A stretch of 64,000 nt of DNA from the NCBI RefSeq assembly GCF_000828085.3, contig NZ_JXCA02000016.1, positions 391,659-455,658 of the forward strand, written 5' to 3'. Below the pieces are notes generated by a model. The model was not told the DNA's origin and searched no databases. It was given only the letters and a program-made list of their open reading frames with translations. The position numbers were made by a program, and so were the translations under genes. The DNA comes from Scytonema tolypothrichoides VB-61278 (GTDB taxonomy: Bacteria; Cyanobacteriota; Cyanobacteriia; Cyanobacteriales; Nostocaceae). Position 1 is the stretch's first letter, and every line of letters starts with the position of its first letter. Of the stretch, positions 47,122 to 57,591 are shown one piece after another.

Positions 47122-47705
47122 GAGTAAAAAATTAAAACAAAAATTAAAATTTAGAACTTACGCATTGACAAAGTGGTAGTGTAATAGCTTTTTAAATTGA
47201 GTCGTCTACTTCCAGGTGTCGGACAATCAGAGAAATAAACAAACCCAAGGGCAGCACCATGCAATCTAGACCACTACACGTTGTTTTTGCTTTCAAAGAC
47301 AAAGTTTGGGAGGTGTAGTAGGGTTTCGTTCCAACGGCCCAATCTAAACATTTTATTTTCTTGAGCTTAACCAAGTAGTATTGATATTCAACCTTCATGT
47401 GGACGAGGCGATAAGCGAAGCTTAATGCCCAAGCGTAAAGCGCACGCTACGCGTACCCCTACCGGGGGCGCTTTGCGCATACGGCAGATCGTATTGAAAA
47501 GCGATTGCATTAATTCACAGATCTTACTTTGACAGGAGGATTACACCACGGCGTGGCGTAATCCTCCTGTCAATTGGGTATTATGACACAACTTTTTTAT
47601 TATGATCGCCCGATTTCTCGGTTTGCGAACTATTCGCAAGCACAACGCGCCCTCTCCAACCAACTTCACAAAGTTTTTTCTTTGTTTTGTATGAAATCAT
47701 CCTCC
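47122..47705. other. Repeat-rich gene-free region
   Basis: A 584-bp gap. It holds a MITE-type end at 47153-47172 (AGAACTTACGCATTGACAAA), a GC-rich dispersed repeat at about 47436-47470 (GTACCCCTACCGGGGGCG), and the long hairpin at 47531-47571. A 68-codon minus-strand frame (47192-47398) starts in a repeat and is not called. Confidence 0.6.
47531..47571. repeat. 41-bp near-perfect hairpin
   Basis: Arms of 20 bp, GACAGGAGGATTACACCACG and its inverse with one mismatch, surround a single G. Each arm contains GGAGG-like sequence. It lies 135 bp past the 197-residue exported protein gene and may act as a bidirectional terminator or an RNA structure. Confidence 0.75.
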
Positions 47706-48299
47706 TCAATTGGCACTCGTAATGGCAGGTTCATTAGCTGCTGAAATAGCCGTCTCTATAATTTGCTGCTGAGACATTGCAAAAGCCGCAGTTCCCAATG
47801 CAAATTCTAGTCCATTTTGTTTCCAAAAGACGTATCTAAGAGTATTATGTCCACTACCTCTGGTGAGGTAAAAGCCACGAATCCCATTGCCCAAATCTAC
47901 TGGTGTGATATTCTCCCCTTTTGGAGGCCAAAATTTTGATTTGCCACTTTTAAAAACACCAATACCTCCAATGGTACACTGGTCAGGTTTAGCAGAGTTA
48001 GCACAGTTTGGTATTACGCCAAAATTAACTGCAATAGCTTCATTCTTAGAATCAACATAAGGATAAATGTTGCCATCAACAGGAAAATCAGAAAATGCTT
48101 TTGAAAGCAGTGAGCGATTAAAAGTGGGAAGAGTAGAAGGCAACCGTATTTCTGTTCCTTGTGGCAGTTGCTGACGAATATCGCTAAGAATTGGTTGAAA
48201 AACAGTTGCAGGCTGTGCTGGTGTGCTTTGGATCTTTGTTAGCAAGCCGACACCCAAAACTACTAGACTCACACTAAAGCTTATTAGTGATGCTTTCAT
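47706..48299 (-). CDS. Secreted hypothetical protein
   Basis: A 197-residue protein with a clear signal peptide (MKASLISFSVSLVVLGVGLL, cleavage near STPAQP). The mature part is mostly beta (VNFGVIPNC, CTIGGIGVFKSGKS, LRYVFWKQNGLEFALG) with two Cys that may be bridged. No family is recognised. It is divergent from the STAND ATPase gene across ~190 bp, so the two may share regulation. Confidence 0.75.
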   Translation of the reverse strand: MKASLISFSVSLVVLGVGLLTKIQSTPAQPATVFQPILSDIRQQLPQGTEIRLPSTLPTFNRSLLSKAFSDFPVDGNIYPYVDSKNEAIAVNFGVIPNCANSAKPDQCTIGGIGVFKSGKSKFWPPKGENITPVDLGNGIRGFYLTRGSGHNTLRYVFWKQNGLEFALGTAAFAMSQQQIIETAISAANEPAITSAN

Positions 48300-48484
48300 T
48301 GACTCACTCCTCTGAGGTCATTTATTCCTGCATAAAATCTCTGTGCAGGCAAGTTATTTCCTATCTAACCGCAAGCCAATAATACTTACGCTTTGTTTGA
48401 GAGCAATTTGAAAGCAATTTAAAAACAAATTGGCAAAAAACTGAGCGATAAACTAGGATTAGAAATTGCCTTGTAGCCCTGTCG

Positions 48485-50221
48485 TTGCTTGCCAATATGC
48501 ACACTGATGCTGCACCACAAATGAATAACCACCTCGTTTCTGTGACTCCATCTTTGCGGCGGAAGCTCAAGTTGGCGTTTGGACAGCGGTTTAAGTCAAC
48601 AGAGGATTTTTTGCGAATGTGGCATCAGCAAGCCGACATTCTGGGTAAGCCTCCTTCTGAAGCAGACATTCAAAACATTTTGTACTCGGTGACACAAAGC
48701 ACTTGTGTTTATTGGATAATTAATGGTGTCTGTCAGCTACTACTTGACCGTTCTTATAGAGATAACAGCTTAAAACAAGTGCCTCTTGTTTTAAAGCAAA
48801 AGCTTCTCGACAAGTTTAATGAGCAATTCAAGGTGGGAAACCAAACTGCTTGGGGAGAATTCTCTGTTGCTTGGGTAAATTATCTCAAGGATTCAGATCC
48901 ACCTCGGTATCAAACTATCAGAAGTTTTTTAGCGTCGGAGCATCGAGACTCGTGTGAGCATTGGTTAATTAACGGGCTGTGTCAATTGTTGTTTCATTGT
49001 TCATTTGATGAATGGATAGAGCAAGAACTAGAGGACAGCAAAACGCTTTCTCCTAAACCCAAATCTGTAATAACTTCCACAATAACTCTTGAAGATAATG
49101 GAGTTCGATGGGTAGGACGTACAGAACTGATTACTAAATTAAAACATCAATTGCAAGAAGAATGCCGAGTTTTATCGATAGTTGGAATTAGTGGGATTGG
49201 AAAAACATCTTTAGCAATGCGTCTCACTTTAGAGCCATCATTTGCTATCAGCTTTCGAGAGGTTTATAGTGTCAGCATTTCGCAAAAATCATCCAACGTT
49301 TTGGTGATAGCACGTCGGCTTTTAGGGGAGCAAGTAGCACTGGAAGAAAAGCTGCAAAAAGAACCCGATTTATTGGTGAAGGCGATGGTGGATAAGTTGC
49401 GATCGCATCCCTATCTGCTCATCCTAGATATGGTTGAAGAGACTTTAGAAGCAGATGGTTCAGGAGGGCATCAATTTATCGAGCCAACTTTTGCACAATT
49501 GTTGGAACAGGTTGTTAAAGCTGAACAAATGTCTAGTCGAATTATCTTAACATCTCAAGACCAACCGCCAATTATTGCACAAGGACGATATCCGTTGCGA
49601 TCGCGAAGCGAACGACTCAAAGGTTTGGAGGAATCAGAAGCCCTAGAATTGTTTTCAACTTGGGATGTGCAGATACAATCAGATGTAGATTTGGAGAACC
49701 TCAAACGAATAATTCATGTCTACGAAGGGCATCCCTTAGCATTACGAGTTATTGCTGGTGAAATCCGTATGCCACCCTACAATGGAGATATTCAAGCTTA
49801 CTGGTATGATTACGGCGATGAAATTATTACTGTAGAACGCCTAAAAAATGCCCCAGAAGAAAAATCTAAACAGGACAAACCCAGGCTTGACCGCTATAGT
49901 ATTGCCTTAACTGATTTGGTAAAAGTGCGCATAGAACGTACCTTTACTCGATTATACCAGGCAGAGCCATTAGCTTGTTTAATGCTTTGCCAAGGAGCCG
50001 TGTATAGACGTGCTGTTGAGCGTCCCGCTTGGTTGCTGATCATTGGTGAATATGCGAGTGAAGCTCAAACCTTAGCGTTTCAATCGCTACAGCGTCGGTT
50101 TCTCTTGGAAGAGGAATACACTGAGCACAGAGTTTTTTATCGACTACACAGTCTTATTCGCCGAGTGGCGCTGGATTACTTACAGAAGCTGGAAGTGGAG
50201 GTTTACCGCCTTGAGTCATGA
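48485..50221 (+). CDS. NB-ARC (STAND) ATPase with tandem N-terminal modules
   Basis: A 578-residue protein, with the first start TTG at 48485 or ATG at 48497. Residues ~22-175 are two copies of a ~75-residue helical module ending in (S/T)C-x-(Y/H)W-(I/L)-ING-(V/L)-CQLL; the function of this module is unknown. An NB-ARC core follows: VGRTELITKL (~210), Walker A GISGIGKTS (~234-242), Walker B LLILDMVEE (~311) and GHPLALRVIAGE. C-terminal helices LMLCQGAVYRRAVERPAW resemble the winged-helix part. STAND ATPases are ligand-gated signalling switches. The sensor appears to be the TPR protein in the next, overlapping frame. Confidence 0.82.
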   Translation: MLANMHTDAAPQMNNHLVSVTPSLRRKLKLAFGQRFKSTEDFLRMWHQQADILGKPPSEADIQNILYSVTQSTCVYWIINGVCQLLLDRSYRDNSLKQVPLVLKQKLLDKFNEQFKVGNQTAWGEFSVAWVNYLKDSDPPRYQTIRSFLASEHRDSCEHWLINGLCQLLFHCSFDEWIEQELEDSKTLSPKPKSVITSTITLEDNGVRWVGRTELITKLKHQLQEECRVLSIVGISGIGKTSLAMRLTLEPSFAISFREVYSVSISQKSSNVLVIARRLLGEQVALEEKLQKEPDLLVKAMVDKLRSHPYLLILDMVEETLEADGSGGHQFIEPTFAQLLEQVVKAEQMSSRIILTSQDQPPIIAQGRYPLRSRSERLKGLEESEALELFSTWDVQIQSDVDLENLKRIIHVYEGHPLALRVIAGEIRMPPYNGDIQAYWYDYGDEIITVERLKNAPEEKSKQDKPRLDRYSIALTDLVKVRIERTFTRLYQAEPLACLMLCQGAVYRRAVERPAWLLIIGEYASEAQTLAFQSLQRRFLLEEEYTEHRVFYRLHSLIRRVALDYLQKLEVEVYRLES

Positions 50222-51728
50222 CTATGCTAAACCAGTAGAACTACAGAAGATTTCAGTATCAAACATTTTGCATATCTGCTGCGATCAAGCAGGTCAATTA
50301 CTGCTTATGCAAGCAAACAGTAAAGTTGACCGAATCGAACCTCCCCAAACAAAGCATGAGTCATCAACACCAACATTGAGAAAATTGACCGTGCTAGAGT
50401 TAGCTCACCTAAAAGCAGCTTTTTACTGGTTAAACTTTTATGAGCCAGAGTGTGGTGCTTCTAACTTAGAGCAGGTACGTGGTTATCTGGAAGCATTTCA
50501 TCATCTGTGCGAAATCTCAGCATGGCAGTCAGCTAGCGAGATACTCTTCACATCAACCAAAACTTCTGATGGTAAACAATTGTACCAGCAACTAAGGAGT
50601 TGGGGCTATTACTCGGAACAAATAGAACTTTATAGTCGGCTTCTCGGTAAGCTGAATTCAGAGATAGATTGTTTTTGTCTACAAGGTTTAGGTCGTGCTT
50701 ATGCTTACTTAGACCAAACATCACAAGCAATGAGCTACTATAAGCAACAATTAGAACTGGCGCGTCAAATCGGTAACCAAAAAGCAGAAGCAGAAGCACT
50801 AGGTGGACTAGTTGGTATTTATTCTTCATTAGCACAGCATCAGACTGCAATCAATTGTCTTCAGCAGCAGTTAGCCGTTGCTTGTGAAAATAATGCTCAA
50901 AAAGAGGAAGCCCAAGCCCTAGGTGGTTTGGGAGCTTATTATATTTTGAGAGGAAATTACAGAAGAGGTATTAAATACGGGAAGCAAGCGCTGGCGATCG
51001 CACAAGAACTAGGCGATCTTGAACTGTCAGCCCTAGTTTTAGGATGGATGGGAGGGACTTACTTATCCCGAGGAAGATACAAGCAAGCAATCAATTACCT
51101 GCAAAAGCAATTAAGTATCAGTATCCAAATTGGTAACCAATGTCAGAGATATTTAGCCTCATACTATCTAGGTAATGCCTACACGCTTCTAGGACAATTC
51201 CAACTTGCTATTGAATACTTAAGTGCAACTCTACATTTTGCTCGTGAAACAGCTTCTAAAGGTACAGAAGCATCAACCTTAAACGCTTTGGGTTCTGTTT
51301 ATAGTGACTTAAAACAATATCAAGACGCCATTGCATACTATGAGCAAGCTTTAGAAATGAGTCGTGAAATTGGAAACCGAACAACACAAGCGGGAGTGCT
51401 ATTTAATCTCTGCTATTGTTACGGTTGCTTGAAACAACCTCAGTTAGCCATAGAATACTGCGAGCAAGCCCTCGCTATTGCTTATGAACTTAAACACCAA
51501 GAAGCAAAAGGGCGAGGACTGGCATGTTTAGCAAATATTTCTTTTCATCAAAAGCAATATTTTCAAGCTTTGTGGTTAGTTTTGCAAAGTTTGCTGATTC
51601 TACCTCCGTGGACTAGTGCTAATAGTCGCTTGATTTTGAAGAGAACATTTGAGGAAATCATTCTATTGGTTCACAGACTTATCCAGGAACGTTTAAAAAC
51701 TGGCGACACCGAAATTTACCCAGGGTAA
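50211..51728 (+). CDS. TPR-repeat protein partner of the STAND ATPase
   Basis: A 505-residue protein opening at TTG 50211, overlapping the STAND gene stop by 11 bp in another frame. About seven TPRs of the TTC12/SEL-like kind occupy residues ~160-480: CLQGLGRAYAYLDQTSQAMS, ALGGLVGIYSSLAQHQTAIN, ALGSVYSDLKQYQDAIAYYE and so on. STAND proteins usually have such repeats as the C-terminal sensor in one chain. A coupled pair or a frameshifted single gene are both possible. Cytosolic. Confidence 0.85.
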   Translation: MSHDYAKPVELQKISVSNILHICCDQAGQLLLMQANSKVDRIEPPQTKHESSTPTLRKLTVLELAHLKAAFYWLNFYEPECGASNLEQVRGYLEAFHHLCEISAWQSASEILFTSTKTSDGKQLYQQLRSWGYYSEQIELYSRLLGKLNSEIDCFCLQGLGRAYAYLDQTSQAMSYYKQQLELARQIGNQKAEAEALGGLVGIYSSLAQHQTAINCLQQQLAVACENNAQKEEAQALGGLGAYYILRGNYRRGIKYGKQALAIAQELGDLELSALVLGWMGGTYLSRGRYKQAINYLQKQLSISIQIGNQCQRYLASYYLGNAYTLLGQFQLAIEYLSATLHFARETASKGTEASTLNALGSVYSDLKQYQDAIAYYEQALEMSREIGNRTTQAGVLFNLCYCYGCLKQPQLAIEYCEQALAIAYELKHQEAKGRGLACLANISFHQKQYFQALWLVLQSLLILPPWTSANSRLILKRTFEEIILLVHRLIQERLKTGDTEIYPG

Positions 51729-51929
51729 GCGCATTTTTCTTGAGTTGACAAGTATAAGTATTCTCTATTAACAGTCAGGATTTTACTCCCCGACTCCCTT
51801 AAAAGTTGTCGGGGTTCTGGGGGAATAAGCTATTTTTTTGGAATTTTGAATTTGCGCGTCAGCGAGAGTAGCTTACAAATTTTTAACTTCCTTGCTCCGA
51901 CCGATAACGAAAATGCTAAGATGATTTCT

Positions 51930-53408
<1,479 letters not shown>

Positions 53409-53440
53409 AAATTGGGAATAGTTAGTTTCAGTAATTAGCT

Positions 53441-53464
53441 GGTAGTAGAAAATTCACTACTACC
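53441..53464. terminator. Bidirectional terminator between thiC and pyrE
   Basis: A GGTAGTAG/CTACTACC stem with an 8-nt loop sits in the short gap between the convergent thiC and pyrE genes, and is extended by TAGTTAGT/ACTAACTA flanks. Confidence 0.65.
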
Positions 53465-53473
53465 AACTACCCA

Positions 53474-54097
53474 CTAACTATTTATAAACTGCCGATATCG
53501 CTCTTGAATTTCCTTAATCGTATACACCGCCTTAAACTGCAAGCCTGCTTGTTGGTAGAATTCGGCTCCTCCTTGTTGACGATCCACTAGTGAAATCACT
53601 TGATTGACGGTATAACCCGCTTCTCTCAGTCGTTCAACGGCTTTCATAGCAGATTGTCCAGTTGTAACCACATCTTCCAAAACTACTACTTTTGCAGCTT
53701 CTGGCAAGCTGGGACCTTCAATATATGCCCTTGTTCCATGTCCCTTGGCTTCTTTGCGAATAATTAATGCTGGTATCGGTCGGTTTTCATAGGCAGAAAC
53801 CACACTTACGGCGCTGACAATAGGATCAGCACCTAATGTTAAACCAGCAACTGCTTGAGTTTCTAATGGCAGCATAGATAGGAGAATACGACCAATTGCC
53901 AAAGCGCCTTGGGGGTGAAGTGTTACTTGCTTGCCGTTGATATAGTAAGAACTACGCTGTCCGGAAGAGAGGACAAAATCACCTTCTTTATATGCCAGTT
54001 GACAAAGTAAATTGAGTAAGTATTGGTTAATGGTTACTAAATCAGTAGTTATTGCCCCGATATTCGGTTGGGCATGAGTTTCGGCTTGATATGTCAT
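53474..54097 (-). CDS. pyrE: Orotate phosphoribosyltransferase
   Basis: A 207-residue protein from ATG 54097 (MTYQAETHAQPNIGAITTDL); the ATG at 54112 is an alternative with five more residues. It has VLSSGQRSSYYINGKQVTL, the GADPIVSAVS loop and the PRPP motif VVVLEDVVTTGQSAMKA. It forms OMP from orotate and PRPP in pyrimidine synthesis. Confidence 0.95.
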   Translation of the reverse strand: MTYQAETHAQPNIGAITTDLVTINQYLLNLLCQLAYKEGDFVLSSGQRSSYYINGKQVTLHPQGALAIGRILLSMLPLETQAVAGLTLGADPIVSAVSVVSAYENRPIPALIIRKEAKGHGTRAYIEGPSLPEAAKVVVLEDVVTTGQSAMKAVERLREAGYTVNQVISLVDRQQGGAEFYQQAGLQFKAVYTIKEIQERYRQFINS

Positions 54098-54231
54098 AAC
54101 AATACGCTCCACTGCGTTGCGCTCATAATCAGAAAAATATACTTCTGAGACATCGTACCAATAAGTGCTCAGTCCTGAGTTATTTTTCTGTTACGGGAAA
54201 TCCAAAGAGTTTTTGCTAACTATTTTTAACA

Positions 54232-54316
54232 GTTACCAGTTATCAGTTATCAGGCAGGAAACGGACTCGTCCACCCCTTGTTCACTGGTCACTGGTCACT
54301 GGTCACTGTTCACTGT
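54232..54316. repeat. Heptamer tandem repeats (AGTTATC and ACTGGTC types)
   Basis: 54232-54253 carries AGTTATC-type and 54281-54316 carries ACTGGTC-type heptamers (about five copies). They lie between the pyrE gene and the tRNA gene. Confidence 0.85.
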
Positions 54317-54323
54317 TTTAAAT

Positions 54324-54395
54324 CCAGGGTGCAGGAGTTGAACCTGCCTAGCGCGAATTATGAGTTCGCTGCCTCAACCGCTCGGCCAACCCTGG
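54324..54395 (-). tRNA. tRNA with CAU anticodon (annotated Met)
   Basis: A 72-nt cloverleaf: acceptor CCAGGGT/ACCCTGG, D arm GCC/GGC, anticodon stem GCGAA/TTCGC with loop CTCATAA (anticodon CAT), 5-nt variable loop, and T arm GCAGG/CCTGC with loop TTCAACT. The anticodon could serve Met, or Ile if the C is modified to lysidine. The D arm (GCCGAGCGGTTGAGGC) is atypical for a bacterial tRNA-Met and rather Leu/Ser-like. CCA is not encoded. Confidence 0.9.
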
Positions 54396-54583
54396 TCGGG
54401 CTTTAATTCTAGCACAAGTCAATAGAATTTGACAATGTTAATATGATATACCAGATTTTCATACCATATACTTTGACGTGGCAGTAGTGGAGACTAATAT
54501 TGATTAAGCTCCTCTAGATATTGAAGTAAATAACTTCGATACTTTTAAATAGACCAGCATTCTTTTGCAATGACTTGTCGGCA

Positions 54584-55288
54584 ATGAAACTAAATTCTAC
54601 CGTACTTCTGACTTTAATTTTGCTAGTTCTGATGTTAGGGGCTGGCTCTGTAAGTGCATTTTGGGGATTTACTTTAGGAAGTGCAGCACTCAAAGGTGTT
54701 ACAGCACCAGATGCTCGTCCTACCAGCAAATTTACCAGCAGTAAATCAGCTAAGGAGCAACACGCAGGGGTTGCTTTTCTCAAGGAGGATCAAATCCTGA
54801 AAATTGTCAAATCCCGAATTGAGGGCAAAACAAAGGCTGCTAAATCTAGAAAAAAAGATGATGATGATGACCAGGTAAATACCAGTAAGGTCAAGAAGGA
54901 GGATAAATCAACGCCCGCAGCTGAACAAGAAAAGCCTCAGGAAGGATTTCCCATTAACGCCCAAAGCGAAGGTGTTAGCCTTTCCGTACAATCTGCTCGC
55001 TTTTCTGGTGGTGCTTTGCTTCTAAAAGTACAAATGCAGAACAAAGGCAAAGATTCTGTACGCTTCCTATATAGTTTTTTGGATGTATCTGATGATAAAG
55101 GACGAACCTTAAGTGCGAGTACAGAGGGTTTACCTTCTGAATTACCGGTAAATGGATCTCCTGTTTCTGGTACAGTGAGCATTCCTACACCTTTACTTGA
55201 TAATGTCAAGCGTATTTCACTCGCCCTGACAGATTATCCTGCTCAAAGACTGCGGCTAGAAGTACCAAATATTCCCGTAGAAAGATAA
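54584..55288 (+). CDS. Exported hypothetical protein with charged linker
   Basis: A 234-residue protein from ATG 54584, with an N-terminal membrane or signal segment (MKLNSTVLLTLILLVLMLGA). A Lys/Asp-rich low-complexity linker (~residues 75-125, KSRKKDDDDDQVNTSKVKK) precedes a beta-sandwich-like domain (VSLSVQSARFSGGALLLKVQ, RFLYSFLDVSDDKGRTL). No family is recognised. It is followed by the CNNM-like gene on the same strand, 43 bp downstream. Confidence 0.75.
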   Translation: MKLNSTVLLTLILLVLMLGAGSVSAFWGFTLGSAALKGVTAPDARPTSKFTSSKSAKEQHAGVAFLKEDQILKIVKSRIEGKTKAAKSRKKDDDDDQVNTSKVKKEDKSTPAAEQEKPQEGFPINAQSEGVSLSVQSARFSGGALLLKVQMQNKGKDSVRFLYSFLDVSDDKGRTLSASTEGLPSELPVNGSPVSGTVSIPTPLLDNVKRISLALTDYPAQRLRLEVPNIPVER

Positions 55289-55331
55289 GTGTTAGTGGTT
55301 AGTAGCACAACTAACTACCAATAAAATATTC

Positions 55332-56717
55332 ATGGGGCATCAGTATTATACGGCAACGAAGGTGAGTGCTTTTCTTGGCTTAAGTTGGACAGATGTGGGG
55401 CTGCGATTGTTATCAGTGCTAGTGCTGATTGCTATCAATGCCTTTTTTGTAACAGCGGAATTTTCTATGGTGACAGTGCGGCGATCGCGCATCCATCAAC
55501 TGGTGGAGGCTGGCGATATTCAGGCGATCGCCGTTGAAGTTTTGCAACACAGTATGGATCGATTGCTATCCACAACTCAATTAGGTATTACTCTCTCTAG
55601 TTTGGCACTAGGCTGGATTGGGGAAAGCACCATCGTTGTGCTAGTAAAATCATGGTTACTATCTTTACCTCTACCTATAGGAATGAGTATAGTCGTAGCT
55701 CATTCTCTATCAATTCCAATTGCCTTTTTTTTCATAGCTTATTTGCAAATAGTTTTAGGAGAACTCTGTCCCAAATCAGTATCCATACTGTATTCAGAAC
55801 AACTGGCAAGATTTTTAGGACCTTCGGTCAGAGCAACTGTCAGATTTTTCAGCCCTTTTATCTGGATTCTTAACCAATCAACTCGCTGGCTATTGCGACT
55901 TTTTGGTATTGAATACACAGGTCAAAGTTGGAAGCCACCTGTTACACCCGAAGAATTACAACTCATTATTTCCACAGAACGCGAATCTACCGGATTGCAA
56001 GCACAAGAACGACAACTACTCAAAAACGTCTTTGAGTTTGGGGACGAGACAGTACAAGCAGTTATGGTTCCTCGTACGAGTGTTATCGCTTTGCCAAAAG
56101 TCGCTACCTTAGCGACTCTTCTCCAAGAAATAATAGCTACAGGTCATTCTTGTTACCCTATTATTGGAGAATCTTTGGATGATATTCGCGGCATAGTTTA
56201 CTTTAAAGACTTGGCAAAACCCTTAGCTGTGCGAAAGCTGACTTTAGAAACACAAATTCAGCCTTGGATGCGCCCTGTAAGATTTGTGCCAGAACATACT
56301 CCCTTAAAAGAACTCTTGCCAACCATGCAGCGAGAGGAACCAACTATGGTGATGGTGGTAGATGAATTTGGTGCGACTGTTGGATTGGTCACTATCCAAG
56401 ACATCATTGCTCAAATTATCGGTTATCCCGGCGAACCAGACACCACAGATGATTTGCTCATCAAAATTTCAGACGAGCAAACTTTTCTTGTGCAGGCTCA
56501 AACAAATCTGGAAGACCTGAATGAGGTTTTGCATCTTGATTTGCCCTTGAGAAAAGAATACCAAACTTTAGGAGGCTTTTTACTTTACCAGTTAGACAAA
56601 GTTCCTACCCTTAGCGAAACCTTTCGTTATGAAAATCTAGAATTTACTGTCGTCTCAGTCACTGGACCACGCTTACATCAGATTCAGGTGCGACGGTTGG
56701 AGGAGTCAACAAACTAG
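55332..56717 (+). CDS. CNNM/CorC-type membrane protein (DUF21-CBS-CorC_HlyC)
   Basis: A 461-residue protein. About four membrane helices form the DUF21 domain (INAFFVTAEFSMVTVRRSRI, TLSSLALGWIGE, LGELCPKSVSI). A CBS pair follows (VMVPRTSVIALPKVAT, MVMVVDEFGATVGLVTIQDI), then a C-terminal CorC_HlyC domain (LGGFLLYQLDKVP). Members are linked to Mg2+/Co2+ or other ion homeostasis. Probably in the cytoplasmic membrane and co-transcribed with the preceding gene. Confidence 0.92.
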   Translation: MGHQYYTATKVSAFLGLSWTDVGLRLLSVLVLIAINAFFVTAEFSMVTVRRSRIHQLVEAGDIQAIAVEVLQHSMDRLLSTTQLGITLSSLALGWIGESTIVVLVKSWLLSLPLPIGMSIVVAHSLSIPIAFFFIAYLQIVLGELCPKSVSILYSEQLARFLGPSVRATVRFFSPFIWILNQSTRWLLRLFGIEYTGQSWKPPVTPEELQLIISTERESTGLQAQERQLLKNVFEFGDETVQAVMVPRTSVIALPKVATLATLLQEIIATGHSCYPIIGESLDDIRGIVYFKDLAKPLAVRKLTLETQIQPWMRPVRFVPEHTPLKELLPTMQREEPTMVMVVDEFGATVGLVTIQDIIAQIIGYPGEPDTTDDLLIKISDEQTFLVQAQTNLEDLNEVLHLDLPLRKEYQTLGGFLLYQLDKVPTLSETFRYENLEFTVVSVTGPRLHQIQVRRLEESTN

Positions 56718-56814
56718 GGGCAAAACAAGTCAAAAGTCTCAAGTCAAAAGGAGCCAGTGCGTTGGGCGGCTATGCCGACTTGTAGCACCTGGCGTTCAAA
56801 ATTAATACTTTTGA

Positions 56815-56838
56815 CTTTTGAATTTTGAATTTTGAATT
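56815..56838. repeat. TTTTGAA heptamer repeat
   Basis: About three TTTTGAA units, the reverse complement of the ATTCAAA-type repeats elsewhere, in the gap between the CNNM-like gene and queC. Confidence 0.8.
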
Positions 56839-56913
56839 CCCCAAAGGAGGTGGGGGTATTGGGGTATTGGGGAAATCCATTTATATTCTCATCCCCCTTA
56901 CACCCTTACACCC

Positions 56914-57591
56914 CTACTTCGCATAAGCCAATGGGTCTTTCAATCCCAGTTCCCCAAAAGCTGCAAGACGCAAACGGCAAGAATCACAGACACCACAAGC
57001 AACATCGTCTCCTTGATAGCAAGACCATGTGAGTTCCCAAGGAACACCCAATTTATTCCCAAGTTGGATAATTTCAGTTTTTTTTAGCTGAATTAAGGGT
57101 GTCTTGATGGAAATGCTTTGCCCTTCGCGTCCTTGTTTTGTTCCTAAACGAAACACTTCCTGCATTGCTTGGATGTAGTCAGGACGACAATCAGGATATC
57201 CAGAGTAGTCTAGGGCATTAACACCTATGTAAACACACTGAGCAGAAATGGTTTCGGCATAGGCAAGGGCAAAGCTTAAAAAGATAGTATTGCGAGCCGG
57301 AACATAGGTGACAGGAATACTTTGAGACATTTCCTCCAGGTCACGCTTCTGAGGTAATTCGATCGCATCATCCGTAAGAGCCGAGCCGCCCCATTGTCTT
57401 AAATCAAACTTTACCACTTGCTGGTCTACCACACCAGCTTTTTGAGCAATTGCCAAAGCTGAGTCTAACTCTCGTCGATGTCGCTGTTGGTAATCAAAGG
57501 AAATGGTATGGCAGTTATAACCATCGGCGATCGCTTGGTATAAAACCGTGGAAGAGTCTAAACCACCAGACAATAAAATGACAGCTTTCAT
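56914..57591 (-). CDS. queC: 7-cyano-7-deazaguanine synthase
   Basis: A 225-residue protein from ATG 57591 (MKAVILLSGGLDSSTVLYQA), two residues shorter than the alternative start. The SGGLDSS P-loop, the substrate region YVPARNTIFLSFA and the zinc-binding Cys cluster near the C-terminus (CYQGDDVACGVCDSC) are intact. It makes preQ0 from CDG, for queuosine or other deazapurines. Confidence 0.96.
   Translation of the reverse strand: MKAVILLSGGLDSSTVLYQAIADGYNCHTISFDYQQRHRRELDSALAIAQKAGVVDQQVVKFDLRQWGGSALTDDAIELPQKRDLEEMSQSIPVTYVPARNTIFLSFALAYAETISAQCVYIGVNALDYSGYPDCRPDYIQAMQEVFRLGTKQGREGQSISIKTPLIQLKKTEIIQLGNKLGVPWELTWSCYQGDDVACGVCDSCRLRLAAFGELGLKDPLAYAK

Noticed and set aside
47192-47398. A 68-codon minus-strand frame between the pseudouridine synthase and the secreted protein
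   Set aside because: It lies in repeat-rich DNA without a ribosome binding site or domain; it could be a scrap of a transposase but I cannot support this.
48485-51728. A defence island around the STAND-TPR pair
   Set aside because: The neighbours are housekeeping genes (thiC, pyrE) and a secreted protein. There are no nucleases, toxins or mobile genes beside it, so an antiphage role is only a possibility.
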